From contig SVEL01000014.1 of NCBI GenBank assembly GCA_015057425.1, positions 1-64,000 on the forward strand: a stretch of DNA of 64,000 bases, read 5' to 3'. The notes beneath the pieces are model-generated. The model saw only the letters and a list, made by a program, of their open reading frames with translations. It did not search any database and was not told the origin of the DNA. The DNA comes from Lachnospiraceae bacterium (GTDB lineage Bacteria > Bacillota > Clostridia > Lachnospirales > Lachnospiraceae). The position numbers and the translations under genes were made by a program. Each line of letters starts with the position of its first letter. The first letter of the stretch is position 1. Shown piece by piece: positions 1-8,026 of this stretch.

Positions 1-142
1 CTAGCTATTTTAATCCGTTTACATGTTGTTTAGGAATTCTTCTTTCGAAGATGTTCACTGAAAATTTATTCAAAGAATTTTCAGGGATGGTTTGTTGTTC
101 AGTTTTCAATGTTCTTACTGTCGTTTTCGCGACAGCCTATAT
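1..142 (-). other. probable leader of an rRNA operon lying off the left edge
   Basis: Non-coding AT-rich DNA just downstream (minus-strand sense) of two tandem promoters. Read on the minus strand it carries ATTGAAAACTGAACAA followed by short inverted segments (AAAATTCTTTGAATAAATTTT). Leaders with this kind of sequence are common before 16S rRNA genes in Lachnospiraceae. No 16S sequence is visible, so this is an inference from the promoters and leader style. Confidence 0.5.
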
Positions 143-171
143 AGGTTATCACAACCATTTTCTTTTGTCAA
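143..171 (-). promoter_or_regulatory. SigA-type promoter, downstream copy of a tandem pair (rRNA-like)
   Basis: On the minus strand the -35 TTGACA (166-171) and the -10 TAACCT (143-148) are separated by exactly 17 bp. The surrounding sequence GTTGTTGACA...GGTTGTGATA is shared with the second promoter at 278-306. Paired near-identical strong promoters are typical of stable-RNA operons. Confidence 0.7.
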
Positions 172-277
172 CAACTTTTTGTTAAAATTTTTTCAAAAAA
201 ATTTGAGTTGTGATTTTTCCTTTATTTCTAAAGGTTTTCTATCTCTTTGCTGTCTTATTTTTTGCGACAGCTTTCAT

Positions 278-306
278 AGAATATCACAACCCAATTTCCT
301 TGTCAA
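278..306 (-). promoter_or_regulatory. SigA-type promoter, upstream copy of a tandem pair (rRNA-like)
   Basis: On the minus strand the -35 is TTGACA (301-306), the spacer is 17 bp and the -10 is TATTCT (278-283). It sits about 135 bp upstream of the second copy and shares its -35 flank and spacer end (GTTGTGATA). Both point leftwards, away from the inferred origin. It starts within 22 bp of the end of the cvpA-like gene. Confidence 0.75.
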
Positions 307-327
307 CAACTTTTTTATTTATTTTTT

Positions 328-972
328 CTATAATAATATGGTAAGCAATATCATTAATGGATTTATTTCATATATAAATGAAAGTAGCGGATTTGCGTTT
401 ATCACATTTATAGTGTACTGCGCCCATTCCATATTGCTAAACACAGTAACCACAACTGCAGCTATCCATATATATCCCAAACCGTATGCCAATCCTACTA
501 ACAGCCCTGCCAGTCTGTTTAAGCTTTTAATTCCCGGAAGCTTTGATACTATATCAAGCACCTTTGCAAGCATTATTGTTATTATATAAGAAATAATAAA
601 TATAATTACGTACATCGTCGCCTTAAACATCATATCTGATACTGTATCTACTGTTTCATTTTTCAGATTTGCTGTTGCCTCAGATTTTAAAATAATATCC
701 TTAAGTTTATCTGGTATTCCCAATTTTTCTATATCCGCCGCATCTTCTATCTCTTCACTTAACTTATCATCTACTTTTTCATGTATCTTTTCATACATAG
801 GTGTTGTTTCTTTAACCACTTTACTTACAGGTTCAACAAGTATACTTGTAAGAAACAACGCTACAACTAATGTCAACATCGATGTGGCTATTTTCACAAA
901 TCCTCTTTTGTATCCGCTATATGCCATTACTACCAGGAAGCACACTACTCCTGCAATGATTACTATATCCAT
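328..972 (-). CDS. CvpA family membrane protein
   Basis: A 214-residue protein with four hydrophobic segments, at about residues 1-20, 25-48, 118-138 and 150-185. The N-terminal motif SGYKRGFVK and the later GIKSLNRLAGLLVGL match the CvpA (colicin V production) family, membrane proteins of poorly defined function. The central region (about 50-115) is a charged insertion. A GGAGGG ribosome site precedes the ATG. It is the last gene of a minus-strand run with the DUF5711 and LysM genes (gaps of 33 and 66 bp), which suggests a cell-envelope role. The biochemical function is unknown. Confidence 0.85.
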   Translation of the reverse strand: MDIVIIAGVVCFLVVMAYSGYKRGFVKIATSMLTLVVALFLTSILVEPVSKVVKETTPMYEKIHEKVDDKLSEEIEDAADIEKLGIPDKLKDIILKSEATANLKNETVDTVSDMMFKATMYVIIFIISYIITIMLAKVLDIVSKLPGIKSLNRLAGLLVGLAYGLGYIWIAAVVVTVFSNMEWAQYTINVINANPLLSFIYEINPLMILLTILL

Positions 973-1005
973 TCGCCCTCCATCTCAGGTTATCTGCCGG
1001 TACTT

Positions 1006-2214
1006 TTACTTCAATTTGATTTTCTCAACTCCTGATGATGTAACCACTAAGTATGTATAACTCTCATCAGTAACAAGTATATCTGCAATTTCCTTGTCAA
1101 ACACCTGGTCGTACTTAACTGTTCCTCCAAATGCTATTACTTTAATCTCTGAAGCGTTATACAAAATTACACCCTTCTTATCCACTTTAATCCCGGTATA
1201 ATCTATATCCACATCAGTTTCCAACATAGTTTTACCTTCTGTATTTACAACTTTCACCTTATATGGATTTAACACATCTTCATTTTCAGTAACTATTCCT
1301 ATATATTTATCTGAATAAAATACACTTTTAATACGGTCATCTACTTCTTCTTCGTATATTTTTTCAGGTTTCTGTTTCATGGAATAAATAGTGTATATCT
1401 TATCACCAAATGCTACTGCACAGTTATTACTTAAAAATTCCACTTTAGGAATTAGTGTGTCTCCATAGTGTCCGTACATACCAACAATTCTATCCACTTC
1501 GCTCTTTCCGACTTCTGAGAAGTTATAGAAAACAACTTTTGTATTTATTTCCAGATTTGTTACATTTAAAAATGAAACTATCATCTTAGTTCCGTCATCA
1601 GATATGCTAAGGTCAAGGGGATACCCGGTTTCACCTGAAAGAACTGCTCTGCCGGATACCAGTTTGTTCCCTTTCTTATCATATACTTCTATATATCCGG
1701 ATTCACCATCACTTGTTACTACTGATACTATTCCCTGTTTTGCAACTGCGAGATTTTCAATTGGATATTCGCTTTCTACCTGTCCAAGCGCACCGGACAT
1801 ATTATATATGTATATAGTAGTTCCGCCAGTTTCTGCTATGGCAACAGTACCATCACATACATCTATAAGAGGGTCTTTCATTTCAAACGGCTGATTCCAT
1901 ACTGTATCTTTTCCATTAATATATGTAATTCCGTCATTACTGTATCTGAGAACAAAATCACCAAACCCGTAGAATTTGCAACCATATGTATCTCCAAGCT
2001 CTACGGAATTTTTAACTGAATATTCTTCAAATACCCTGTTATCAATATATATCTTTGTGGCAACAGCGCCGATAAGTAATACAATTATCGCTACCATAAC
2101 CAATATAAATATCCTGCGTTTATGCGCTTTTATTTTATTTTCAAAATAATCCATATCCTGCTCTTCTTCTACGGAGTATTTTTTCTTTCTTTTGTATTCC
2201 CGTAAATTAGCCAT
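1006..2214 (-). CDS. DUF5711-like membrane-anchored protein
   Basis: A 402-residue protein with a lysine/arginine-rich cytoplasmic N-terminus (about 1-35), one transmembrane helix (about 36-57) and a large extracytoplasmic domain. That domain has repeated beta-strand signatures (for example FVLRYSNDGITYING and VVFYNFSEVGKSE), suggesting a propeller-like fold. The architecture agrees with the Lachnospiraceae family DUF5711. AAAGGAT lies 10 nt before the ATG. It probably shares a transcript with the LysM gene upstream and the cvpA-like gene downstream. Function unknown; the family call is from recall of its architecture. Confidence 0.7.
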   Translation of the reverse strand: MANLREYKRKKKYSVEEEQDMDYFENKIKAHKRRIFILVMVAIIVLLIGAVATKIYIDNRVFEEYSVKNSVELGDTYGCKFYGFGDFVLRYSNDGITYINGKDTVWNQPFEMKDPLIDVCDGTVAIAETGGTTIYIYNMSGALGQVESEYPIENLAVAKQGIVSVVTSDGESGYIEVYDKKGNKLVSGRAVLSGETGYPLDLSISDDGTKMIVSFLNVTNLEINTKVVFYNFSEVGKSEVDRIVGMYGHYGDTLIPKVEFLSNNCAVAFGDKIYTIYSMKQKPEKIYEEEVDDRIKSVFYSDKYIGIVTENEDVLNPYKVKVVNTEGKTMLETDVDIDYTGIKVDKKGVILYNASEIKVIAFGGTVKYDQVFDKEIADILVTDESYTYLVVTSSGVEKIKLK

Positions 2215-2280
2215 AATTTACTTTATCCTTTCTATTTCTCGGTTAGATAATCTTTATATATTATACATTATAAGTTCTTT

Positions 2281-3441
2281 CTATGGCAATATCAACTTTT
2301 GACCGGAATATATCTTATCCGGATTTTCAATGCCATTAGCTGTTATAATTTCTTCTACTTTTTCCAATGTTCCATAATACTTTCTACATATATCGTACAA
2401 AGTTTCTCCCGGCAGTACTGTATAAACTGTACCTGATATTTCGCCGGACACACTGCCTGCTGTTGTAGTTTGCTCTTCGCCATCCGGCTTATTTTCTGTT
2501 GTAGTCTTTTCTTCGTCTGTCTGACCACTTGTTGTAGTTTGTTCTTCGTTATTTACTTCTTTAGCTGTTGTACTTTGCTCTTCATCATTTATCTGACCAT
2601 CTGTTGTGTTTTGCTCGTTCTCACTTGTCTGACGGTTTTCGGTAGTTTTATTTTCCGCATTGACCTGATTGCTTGATGGATTTTCTGTTCCGGTTCCCTG
2701 TTGTATAAGTGCAGATGCTCTATCAATAACTCCTGATAACATACCGCTGTTACCCATAAATGCCAACACGCCTATCAGTACAGCTATCATAGCAACCGAA
2801 CCCCATGGCATCTTTCCTGATGTTTCCTTATTAGAGCTCTTATTTACAACCGCTTTATCCTTTTCTACATTTCCGACAGGATGCTGTTTCGTTATAACTG
2901 ATTTTCCCCAGTATAGATAATATACCGATTGTTTCTCCATAATATTATTGTTATAAATATAAAATCCATCTTCCTGGTTTTCCTGTTCCATACAAAACAT
3001 TACTTTATTGATGCCTGCAAAATTATCGAGATGGAGTTTTTTAAGTTGTCCGAGATTTTTATGACGATTCTCCGGATATACTACATACCAGCCTATAATA
3101 TCTCCTTCATAACCATTCTTTTTAATTTCATCATATACCCCCAACCATACATCATCGTTGAACAATATGATATTTTCCTTATTAGAGCCAATGCTTACAT
3201 AGTTTTTGACAAAAATATACTCTCCGTCGTCTCTTTCCCTCTTTCCAAGAAACACCCCATAATGCATAACTCCCGGCTCAGTTTCTTTTATATGTTCAAG
3301 CGTATCATTTTCAACGTATATTTTGAGATTTCTGTTGCCGGGACCAGTCCCTATCTGCGTCACGTTCTTAGGAAGCTTTATCGTTCCCGGTTGCTCTTCC
3401 TGTATTTTTTTCGCGTCTTCCTTGTATACAACTTCTATCAT
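2281..3441 (-). CDS. membrane protein with MPN/JAB-like N-terminal domain and C-terminal LysM domain
   Basis: About 386 residues. Residues 10-180 resemble a JAB/MPN fold (GDIIGWYVVYP aligns with the usual GW[YF]HTHP, followed by an LH..NF segment), but the metal-binding histidines are missing. A transmembrane helix follows (about 212-232), then a long Thr/Gln/Glu-rich linker with repeated EEQTTT-type units. The C-terminal 44 residues form a LysM domain (YTVLPGETLYDICRKYYG), which should bind peptidoglycan. A GTG 54 bp upstream also opens the frame, but a GGAGG(CGGAGAG) ribosome site lies before the ATG at 3441, so I prefer that start. First gene of the run with DUF5711 and cvpA. Confidence 0.8.
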   Translation of the reverse strand: MIEVVYKEDAKKIQEEQPGTIKLPKNVTQIGTGPGNRNLKIYVENDTLEHIKETEPGVMHYGVFLGKRERDDGEYIFVKNYVSIGSNKENIILFNDDVWLGVYDEIKKNGYEGDIIGWYVVYPENRHKNLGQLKKLHLDNFAGINKVMFCMEQENQEDGFYIYNNNIMEKQSVYYLYWGKSVITKQHPVGNVEKDKAVVNKSSNKETSGKMPWGSVAMIAVLIGVLAFMGNSGMLSGVIDRASALIQQGTGTENPSSNQVNAENKTTENRQTSENEQNTTDGQINDEEQSTTAKEVNNEEQTTTSGQTDEEKTTTENKPDGEEQTTTAGSVSGEISGTVYTVLPGETLYDICRKYYGTLEKVEEIITANGIENPDKIYSGQKLILP

Positions 3442-3751
3442 ATCTGATTTCTCTCCGCCTCCGTTTGCATAATATATTTTACGATATGTTATCACGAAGC
3501 CTTCGGATTTTTTGTAGAAATCACGTACCTATAAGGCTTTTTTCTTCCCCAACAATAACCATTTTCTTCTATAATAATGTAATTTTTCTTTTTATACGCT
3601 GCTTTTTTCTAAAAATGCCGTTACTTTTTCTCACTATATGTCTGTTCCTGTCGTTACTTTATGCTTTCATCTGCATAATCAAATGCATATTTGTCCAAAA
3701 AATAACTACATTATTATATGAAATACTTTTTGTAAAATGGAGATTGTGCAA

Positions 3752-4309
3752 ATGCTTATAACTAAAAATAAAACTTACTATTACAATTCCAAAGCTTTAT
3801 CTTCCTATATATCTATGGGTAGTAAATTAAGAGAATTGATTGATAATAATATAGAAGAAAACCAGGAAATCATTATTTTATGTATCGGTAGCGACCGTTC
3901 AACCGGTGACAGTCTCGGACCTATTGTCGGTTACAAATTATCAAATCTAAGCATTCCGGGCATTCATGTGTACGGAACTCTCAATGAGCCTGTCCATGCA
4001 GTCAATCTTCATGAGACTATAGATACTATATATAGTAACCACAAAAGACCTTTTATAATTGCTGTGGATGCATCTCTCGGAACGCCGGACCACATCGGAC
4101 TTATAACATTGTGTGCCAAACCGTTAAAACCCGGGCTGGGCGTTAAAAAATCCCTGCCGGAGATTGGTCAAATCTCCATAACAGGGATTGTTAATTTGTC
4201 CGGATTATTCGATAATATGTTATTGCAATCTACACGGCTCCACCTTGTGATGTCACTGGCAGATGTAATCTCTCTGGGGATTTTTAGCGCATTTCTTTCG
4301 CAATATTAA
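3752..4309 (+). CDS. yyaC: spore protease-like protein YyaC
   Basis: About 185 residues. The core IIILCIGSDRSTGDSLGPIVG, followed by VYGTLNEPVHAVNL and IIAVDASLG, is diagnostic of the YyaC family. This family is conserved in spore formers and structurally related to hydrogenase maturation and germination proteases. Its presence indicates a sporulating host. GGAG lies 9 nt before the ATG at 3752; another ATG 15 bp upstream lacks a good ribosome site. It is transcribed divergently from the LysM operon, and its 3' end overlaps the convergent next gene by 26 bp. Confidence 0.9.
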   Translation: MLITKNKTYYYNSKALSSYISMGSKLRELIDNNIEENQEIIILCIGSDRSTGDSLGPIVGYKLSNLSIPGIHVYGTLNEPVHAVNLHETIDTIYSNHKRPFIIAVDASLGTPDHIGLITLCAKPLKPGLGVKKSLPEIGQISITGIVNLSGLFDNMLLQSTRLHLVMSLADVISLGIFSAFLSQY

Positions 4310-5378
4310 CTGCATCCCCAATGGTCTTTGCCGTTCCTTCTTTCATAATATCCAAGAGCTTGTCTATCTTGGCTGTTGACATGTTTTCATTGCCAAGATA
4401 TGCCGAGTACTTGGATGTAATCTTCATAGACATATCCTTCTGAACATCTTCATATGACTTAAGCTGCAACTGTGCTTCATTAAACTTCTTCTTTGTTGAT
4501 TCAATTCTTGGAGTTTCTCTTTCTGTGATTTCTTCGGAAATTTCCCCTTTTGTCACAGATTCAAACTCTGACATAGCAGCCTTTTTCTTTGATACAATAT
4601 CTTCTATTGACTTTTCTATAGTTTCAATATCATCATCATATCCGCCCAAATCATAAGAATCTTCGTTCTTATCTTTCCTGATATTCTTTTCTATTCTCTT
4701 AATAGATTTGATATTTGCTCTAATTTTAAGTCTCTGCTCATTTTTTTCAAGCAGGTCTTCTTTATGCTTACCTCTTGCATATAAAAATCCAAGTACATAA
4801 ATTCCCGGAACAATAGCTGCTGTCACGATGAATATCAACACTTCAAAAACAACATGCAAATCAAGTGCAAGATATACCAGTGCAAATGGTGCTGCAACCA
4901 CAAAGAAAAGTGCAAGAAGTACTATATCGAAATAATCTCTGAATCTCTGTGGAAAATACAATGAATACAGGAAATCCGAATTGAACAACCCTGAAACCTT
5001 CTTATGTTTAAGATTTGTCTTAATCTCTTCCTTTAAGTTTTTATTTTCCTGAACAAGCTCTGCTGTTTCAAGTGATATCCTTGCCTTTACACCTTTTGCC
5101 TTAGCCTTGTCTCTGTTATCACGAACCTTTTTAAGTCTGTCCTGTTCTTTCTTCAGTTCCTTGTCGTAGTTGGATGCTACCTGCTCTCTACGTTTCTTAA
5201 TGGTGGAATCTATTGTATCTGCAAGAAGTTTCTCTTCTGACTTAATCTCCTTTTGAAGCTTCTGTACGGAAAGACTGAATTCATCAACCTTCTTTTTAAC
5301 ATCTTCAAGTGCCTTTACTTCTTCTCTTATACCTTTTAAATCATTAAGATTTCCATATAAAATATTCTGTCCTTCCAT
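4284..5378 (-). CDS. coiled-coil membrane protein of unknown function
   Basis: 364 residues. Long charged coiled-coil segments at about 15-125 and 205-340 flank two adjacent transmembrane helices at about 145-200, so both coils probably face the same side of the membrane, likely the cytoplasm. No catalytic motif is visible and I do not recognise the family. GGAGGAAAT directly precedes the ATG. The last 26 bp overlap the 3' end of yyaC in convergent orientation. A scaffold or membrane-organising role is possible but unsupported. Confidence 0.75.
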   Translation of the reverse strand: MEGQNILYGNLNDLKGIREEVKALEDVKKKVDEFSLSVQKLQKEIKSEEKLLADTIDSTIKKRREQVASNYDKELKKEQDRLKKVRDNRDKAKAKGVKARISLETAELVQENKNLKEEIKTNLKHKKVSGLFNSDFLYSLYFPQRFRDYFDIVLLALFFVVAAPFALVYLALDLHVVFEVLIFIVTAAIVPGIYVLGFLYARGKHKEDLLEKNEQRLKIRANIKSIKRIEKNIRKDKNEDSYDLGGYDDDIETIEKSIEDIVSKKKAAMSEFESVTKGEISEEITERETPRIESTKKKFNEAQLQLKSYEDVQKDMSMKITSKYSAYLGNENMSTAKIDKLLDIMKEGTAKTIGDAVNIAKEMR

Positions 5379-5549
5379 ATTTCCTCCGTTCTGAGATATA
5401 TTCTCTCACTTTTCTATCTGTTATTATCATATCAAAATTATCATTATATTACAATATTTTTGATTACTTTATTGATTTAATCTGATGAATATGCTATCCT
5501 ATAGAATATTTTTAATATACTTAAGCAGAAAGAGAGGAAATGTACTGTC

Positions 5550-6596
5550 ATGATTAAAAAATATCTTAACAGACTTTTCATTGATGGTTTAAGTGGTATG
5601 GCTTTAGGTTTATTTGCCACACTTATCATCGGAACAATTCTTAACCAGATTGGTACACTTATCGGCGGCCCGGTAGGAAGCTACTTTGTAGGTGTCAGCC
5701 AAATCGCAAAAACCATTACAGGTGCAGGTATCGGTGTAGGTGTTGCTTCTAAGTTCAAGTCATCACCTTTAGTAACAATCTCCGCTGCCGTAGCAGGCAT
5801 GATTGGTGCTTTCCCTGATGTTATAAACTTTTCAAAATTCGGTCTTGGTGCTGCCGGAGAACCTCTTGGTGCATTTGTTGCAGCTTATGTTGCCATCGAA
5901 ATCGGTAGTCTCGTTACCGGAAAGACTAAGCTTGATATAATTCTTACTCCGTTTGTTTCAATCGCTTCAGGTGCTTTAGTTGGAATCTTTATCGGACCAT
6001 ATATTTCAACATTTATGACCTGGGTTGGAAATCTTATAAATGTAAACGTAGACAAGCACCCTATTGTTGGTGGTATGATTATTTCAGTGTTAATGGGCAT
6101 TGCCTTAACACTTCCTATCAGTTCAGCTGCCATCGGTGTTTCAATGCAAATCACAGGACTTGCCGCAGGTGCTGCTACAATCGGTTGCTGCTGCCAGATG
6201 GTAGGTTTTGCCGTAGCAAGTTACAGAGAGAACAAAGTAGGCGGTCTCATTGCACAGGGTGTGGGAACATCTATGTTACAGATGCCAAACATCATCAAGA
6301 ATCCATTAATATGGTTGCCACCTATTATATCAAGTGCAATCCTTGGACCAATCAGTTCTGCCGTTCTTAAAATGACAAGCACACCTATCGGTTCAGGTAT
6401 GGGTTCAGCCGGCCTCGTTGGTCAGTTTGCTGCATACGAATCAATGGCCGCTTCAGGTATGCATCCGGCACTCGTTCTCATCGAAATCCTTGTAATGCAC
6501 TTCGTTCTTCCTGCAGCATTAACTCTTGCTATTGCAGAAGGATTAAGAAAAGCAGGCTGGATTAAGAAAAACGATATGTTATTATCAGTTAATTAA
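5550..6596 (+). CDS. PTS EIIC-like permease (PTS_EIIC_2 / PfoR-type family)
   Basis: 348 residues of almost continuous Gly/Ala-rich hydrophobic helices (about ten), with the repeated motifs GAGIGVGVASKFK, GGLIAQGVGTSMLQMPN and GSGMGSAGLVGQ. This matches the PF13303 family, sugar-PTS-like IIC proteins that are usually found without IIA/IIB partners; none is present here. The substrate is unknown. AGAGAGGAAA precedes the ATG by about 9 nt. It is followed at 45 bp by a small conserved gene. Confidence 0.85.
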   Translation: MIKKYLNRLFIDGLSGMALGLFATLIIGTILNQIGTLIGGPVGSYFVGVSQIAKTITGAGIGVGVASKFKSSPLVTISAAVAGMIGAFPDVINFSKFGLGAAGEPLGAFVAAYVAIEIGSLVTGKTKLDIILTPFVSIASGALVGIFIGPYISTFMTWVGNLINVNVDKHPIVGGMIISVLMGIALTLPISSAAIGVSMQITGLAAGAATIGCCCQMVGFAVASYRENKVGGLIAQGVGTSMLQMPNIIKNPLIWLPPIISSAILGPISSAVLKMTSTPIGSGMGSAGLVGQFAAYESMAASGMHPALVLIEILVMHFVLPAALTLAIAEGLRKAGWIKKNDMLLSVN

Positions 6597-6640
6597 AATG
6601 ATTTTATTGAAGATATACATACTTCAGAATGGAGATTTTT

Positions 6641-6904
6641 ATGTTCAGAATATGGGCACGAACTTTTAAAGACAATCATATGCTTAAAGATATGGTCGTT
6701 TGTGACGACAGTGATATCAACAGAACTAAGAAGATATTCAATGCCTTAGATACTGTATGTCATGAATTTGACTTATGCACGCCTATCTGGCTGGACAAAA
6801 ATATCGACGATTTTAAACGTACTTCTAAAACACGATTTACTAAAGATAATTTTATAGAAGGTATTGAATTTGATTACCTTGAATTGTATGTAATTGAAGA
6901 GTAA
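6641..6904 (+). CDS. small conserved hypothetical protein
   Basis: 87 residues, beginning MFRIWARTFKDNHMLKDMVV. The protein is acidic, with no transmembrane segment. The type (MFRxWAK.FKDN..LKD....DDS...RT...FNAL) is one I recall as widespread in Lachnospiraceae but functionally unassigned. An ATG at 6629 opens the frame, but its own bases form the GGAG ribosome site 6 nt ahead of the ATG at 6641, so 6641 is chosen. It lies downstream of the PTS-like permease, with a large hairpin after it. Confidence 0.75.
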   Translation: MFRIWARTFKDNHMLKDMVVCDDSDINRTKKIFNALDTVCHEFDLCTPIWLDKNIDDFKRTSKTRFTKDNFIEGIEFDYLELYVIEE

Positions 6905-6939
6905 ATTATAGATTTTTACTGAGACTAATTACGTTCTTA

Positions 6940-7030
6940 AAATATAAGAAGCCTACAATTTATTATTTCTTAGTTCAGCCTGCGCGTTACCGGCGACTAA
7001 GAAATAAAAATTGTAGGCTTCTTATATTTA
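6940..7030. terminator. long imperfect inverted repeat, probable bidirectional terminator
   Basis: The arms 6940-6974 and 6996/6997-7030 pair over about 34 bp with a single bulged base (AAATATAAGAAGCCTACAAT and so on), closing a 21-nt GC-rich loop. It lies between the convergent small gene and the EamA transporter. The stem is far longer than an ordinary terminator needs, so it could also be a small palindromic repeat element. Confidence 0.7.
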
Positions 7031-7065
7031 AATGTTATAAATGTTTATTATCTAAAATCTATAAT

Positions 7066-7938
7066 TTACTTCTTCACGCTTATTTCGTTCCATAAGGTAA
7101 ATCCAAGGATTAATGCTCCTCCGATTGCCTGCCATACTGACATACTTTCTCCCAGTACGACTACTGATACCGCAACTGCTACTAACGGGTCGATATAACT
7201 TAATATGGCAGCCTTCTGTCCCGGCATTTCTTTTAATGAAGAGAAATACATGCAATATGTAATTCCTGTATGTACGATACCCACCAACAATAATGATATC
7301 CATCCTTTGGTGTCAAGACCGTTAAGTGTTACTCCGCCTGTCAGGGCCACATATGGCACCAGGACTATAATTGCTGCTATAAATTGGAATAAAGTTCTAT
7401 ATATACCGTCTACTTTTTTGATAAACTTGTTTAACAGGATAACCGTAGCATACAGACATGCTGCACCAAGTCCAAAAAGGATTCCTATAAAATGACTGCT
7501 GCCCTGTCCCAAATCACCGATTCCGGTAATCAGAACAATGCCGAGAGTAGACATACCGAAGCATATCCATTGCTTAGCACCCATCTTTTCCTTGAAAATA
7601 ATAGGACACACTACCGTAACTATAACAGGTGCAAAATAATAACTCAACGTAGCAACTGAAACTGTAGTATATTTATACGCCTCAAAAAGCAATATCCAAT
7701 TGAAACCCATGGCAATTCCTGATATAAGTAACAATGGAATCTGCTTTCCTACATCCTTTAAAGAAATCTTCTGCTTTGTGATTGATATAAATGCACCTAT
7801 AAGCACAGTAGCAAGTAATGCCCTGTAAAGAGCCAATTCTCCTGATGACACATTGATATTTCTTACGAACGGACCAAGTGTTCCGAATATAGCCATAGAA
7901 ATTATAAGCATCCATTTTGCTTTTCCTGAGGTTTTCAT
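7066..7938 (-). CDS. EamA/DMT-family transporter
   Basis: 290 residues with ten predicted transmembrane helices arranged as two EamA repeats (first about 10-140, second about 150-285). Signature segments are GTLGPFVR in helix 1, ELALYRALLA in helix 2 and SYIDPLVAVAVSVVVLGES in the second repeat. The drug/metabolite superfamily exports or imports small metabolites; the substrate is unknown. GGAG 6 nt before the ATG at 7938 decides the start over one 42 bp upstream. It is separated from its right neighbour by 88 bp and ends before the large hairpin. Confidence 0.88.
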   Translation of the reverse strand: MKTSGKAKWMLIISMAIFGTLGPFVRNINVSSGELALYRALLATVLIGAFISITKQKISLKDVGKQIPLLLISGIAMGFNWILLFEAYKYTTVSVATLSYYFAPVIVTVVCPIIFKEKMGAKQWICFGMSTLGIVLITGIGDLGQGSSHFIGILFGLGAACLYATVILLNKFIKKVDGIYRTLFQFIAAIIVLVPYVALTGGVTLNGLDTKGWISLLLVGIVHTGITYCMYFSSLKEMPGQKAAILSYIDPLVAVAVSVVVLGESMSVWQAIGGALILGFTLWNEISVKK

Positions 7939-8026
7939 AGTTATCTCCAATTCTGTAAGTTTAGATAATATCCTTATCACAGATACGATAACTCTATTTT
8001 AAAACACTGTCAACTAATTCTATATA

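Noticed and set aside
3640-3736. Sigma-G promoter for yyaC (GCATA ... CATTATTA)
   Set aside because: The -10 does not fit CATnnTA and the spacing is 19 bp, so the match is too weak to claim.
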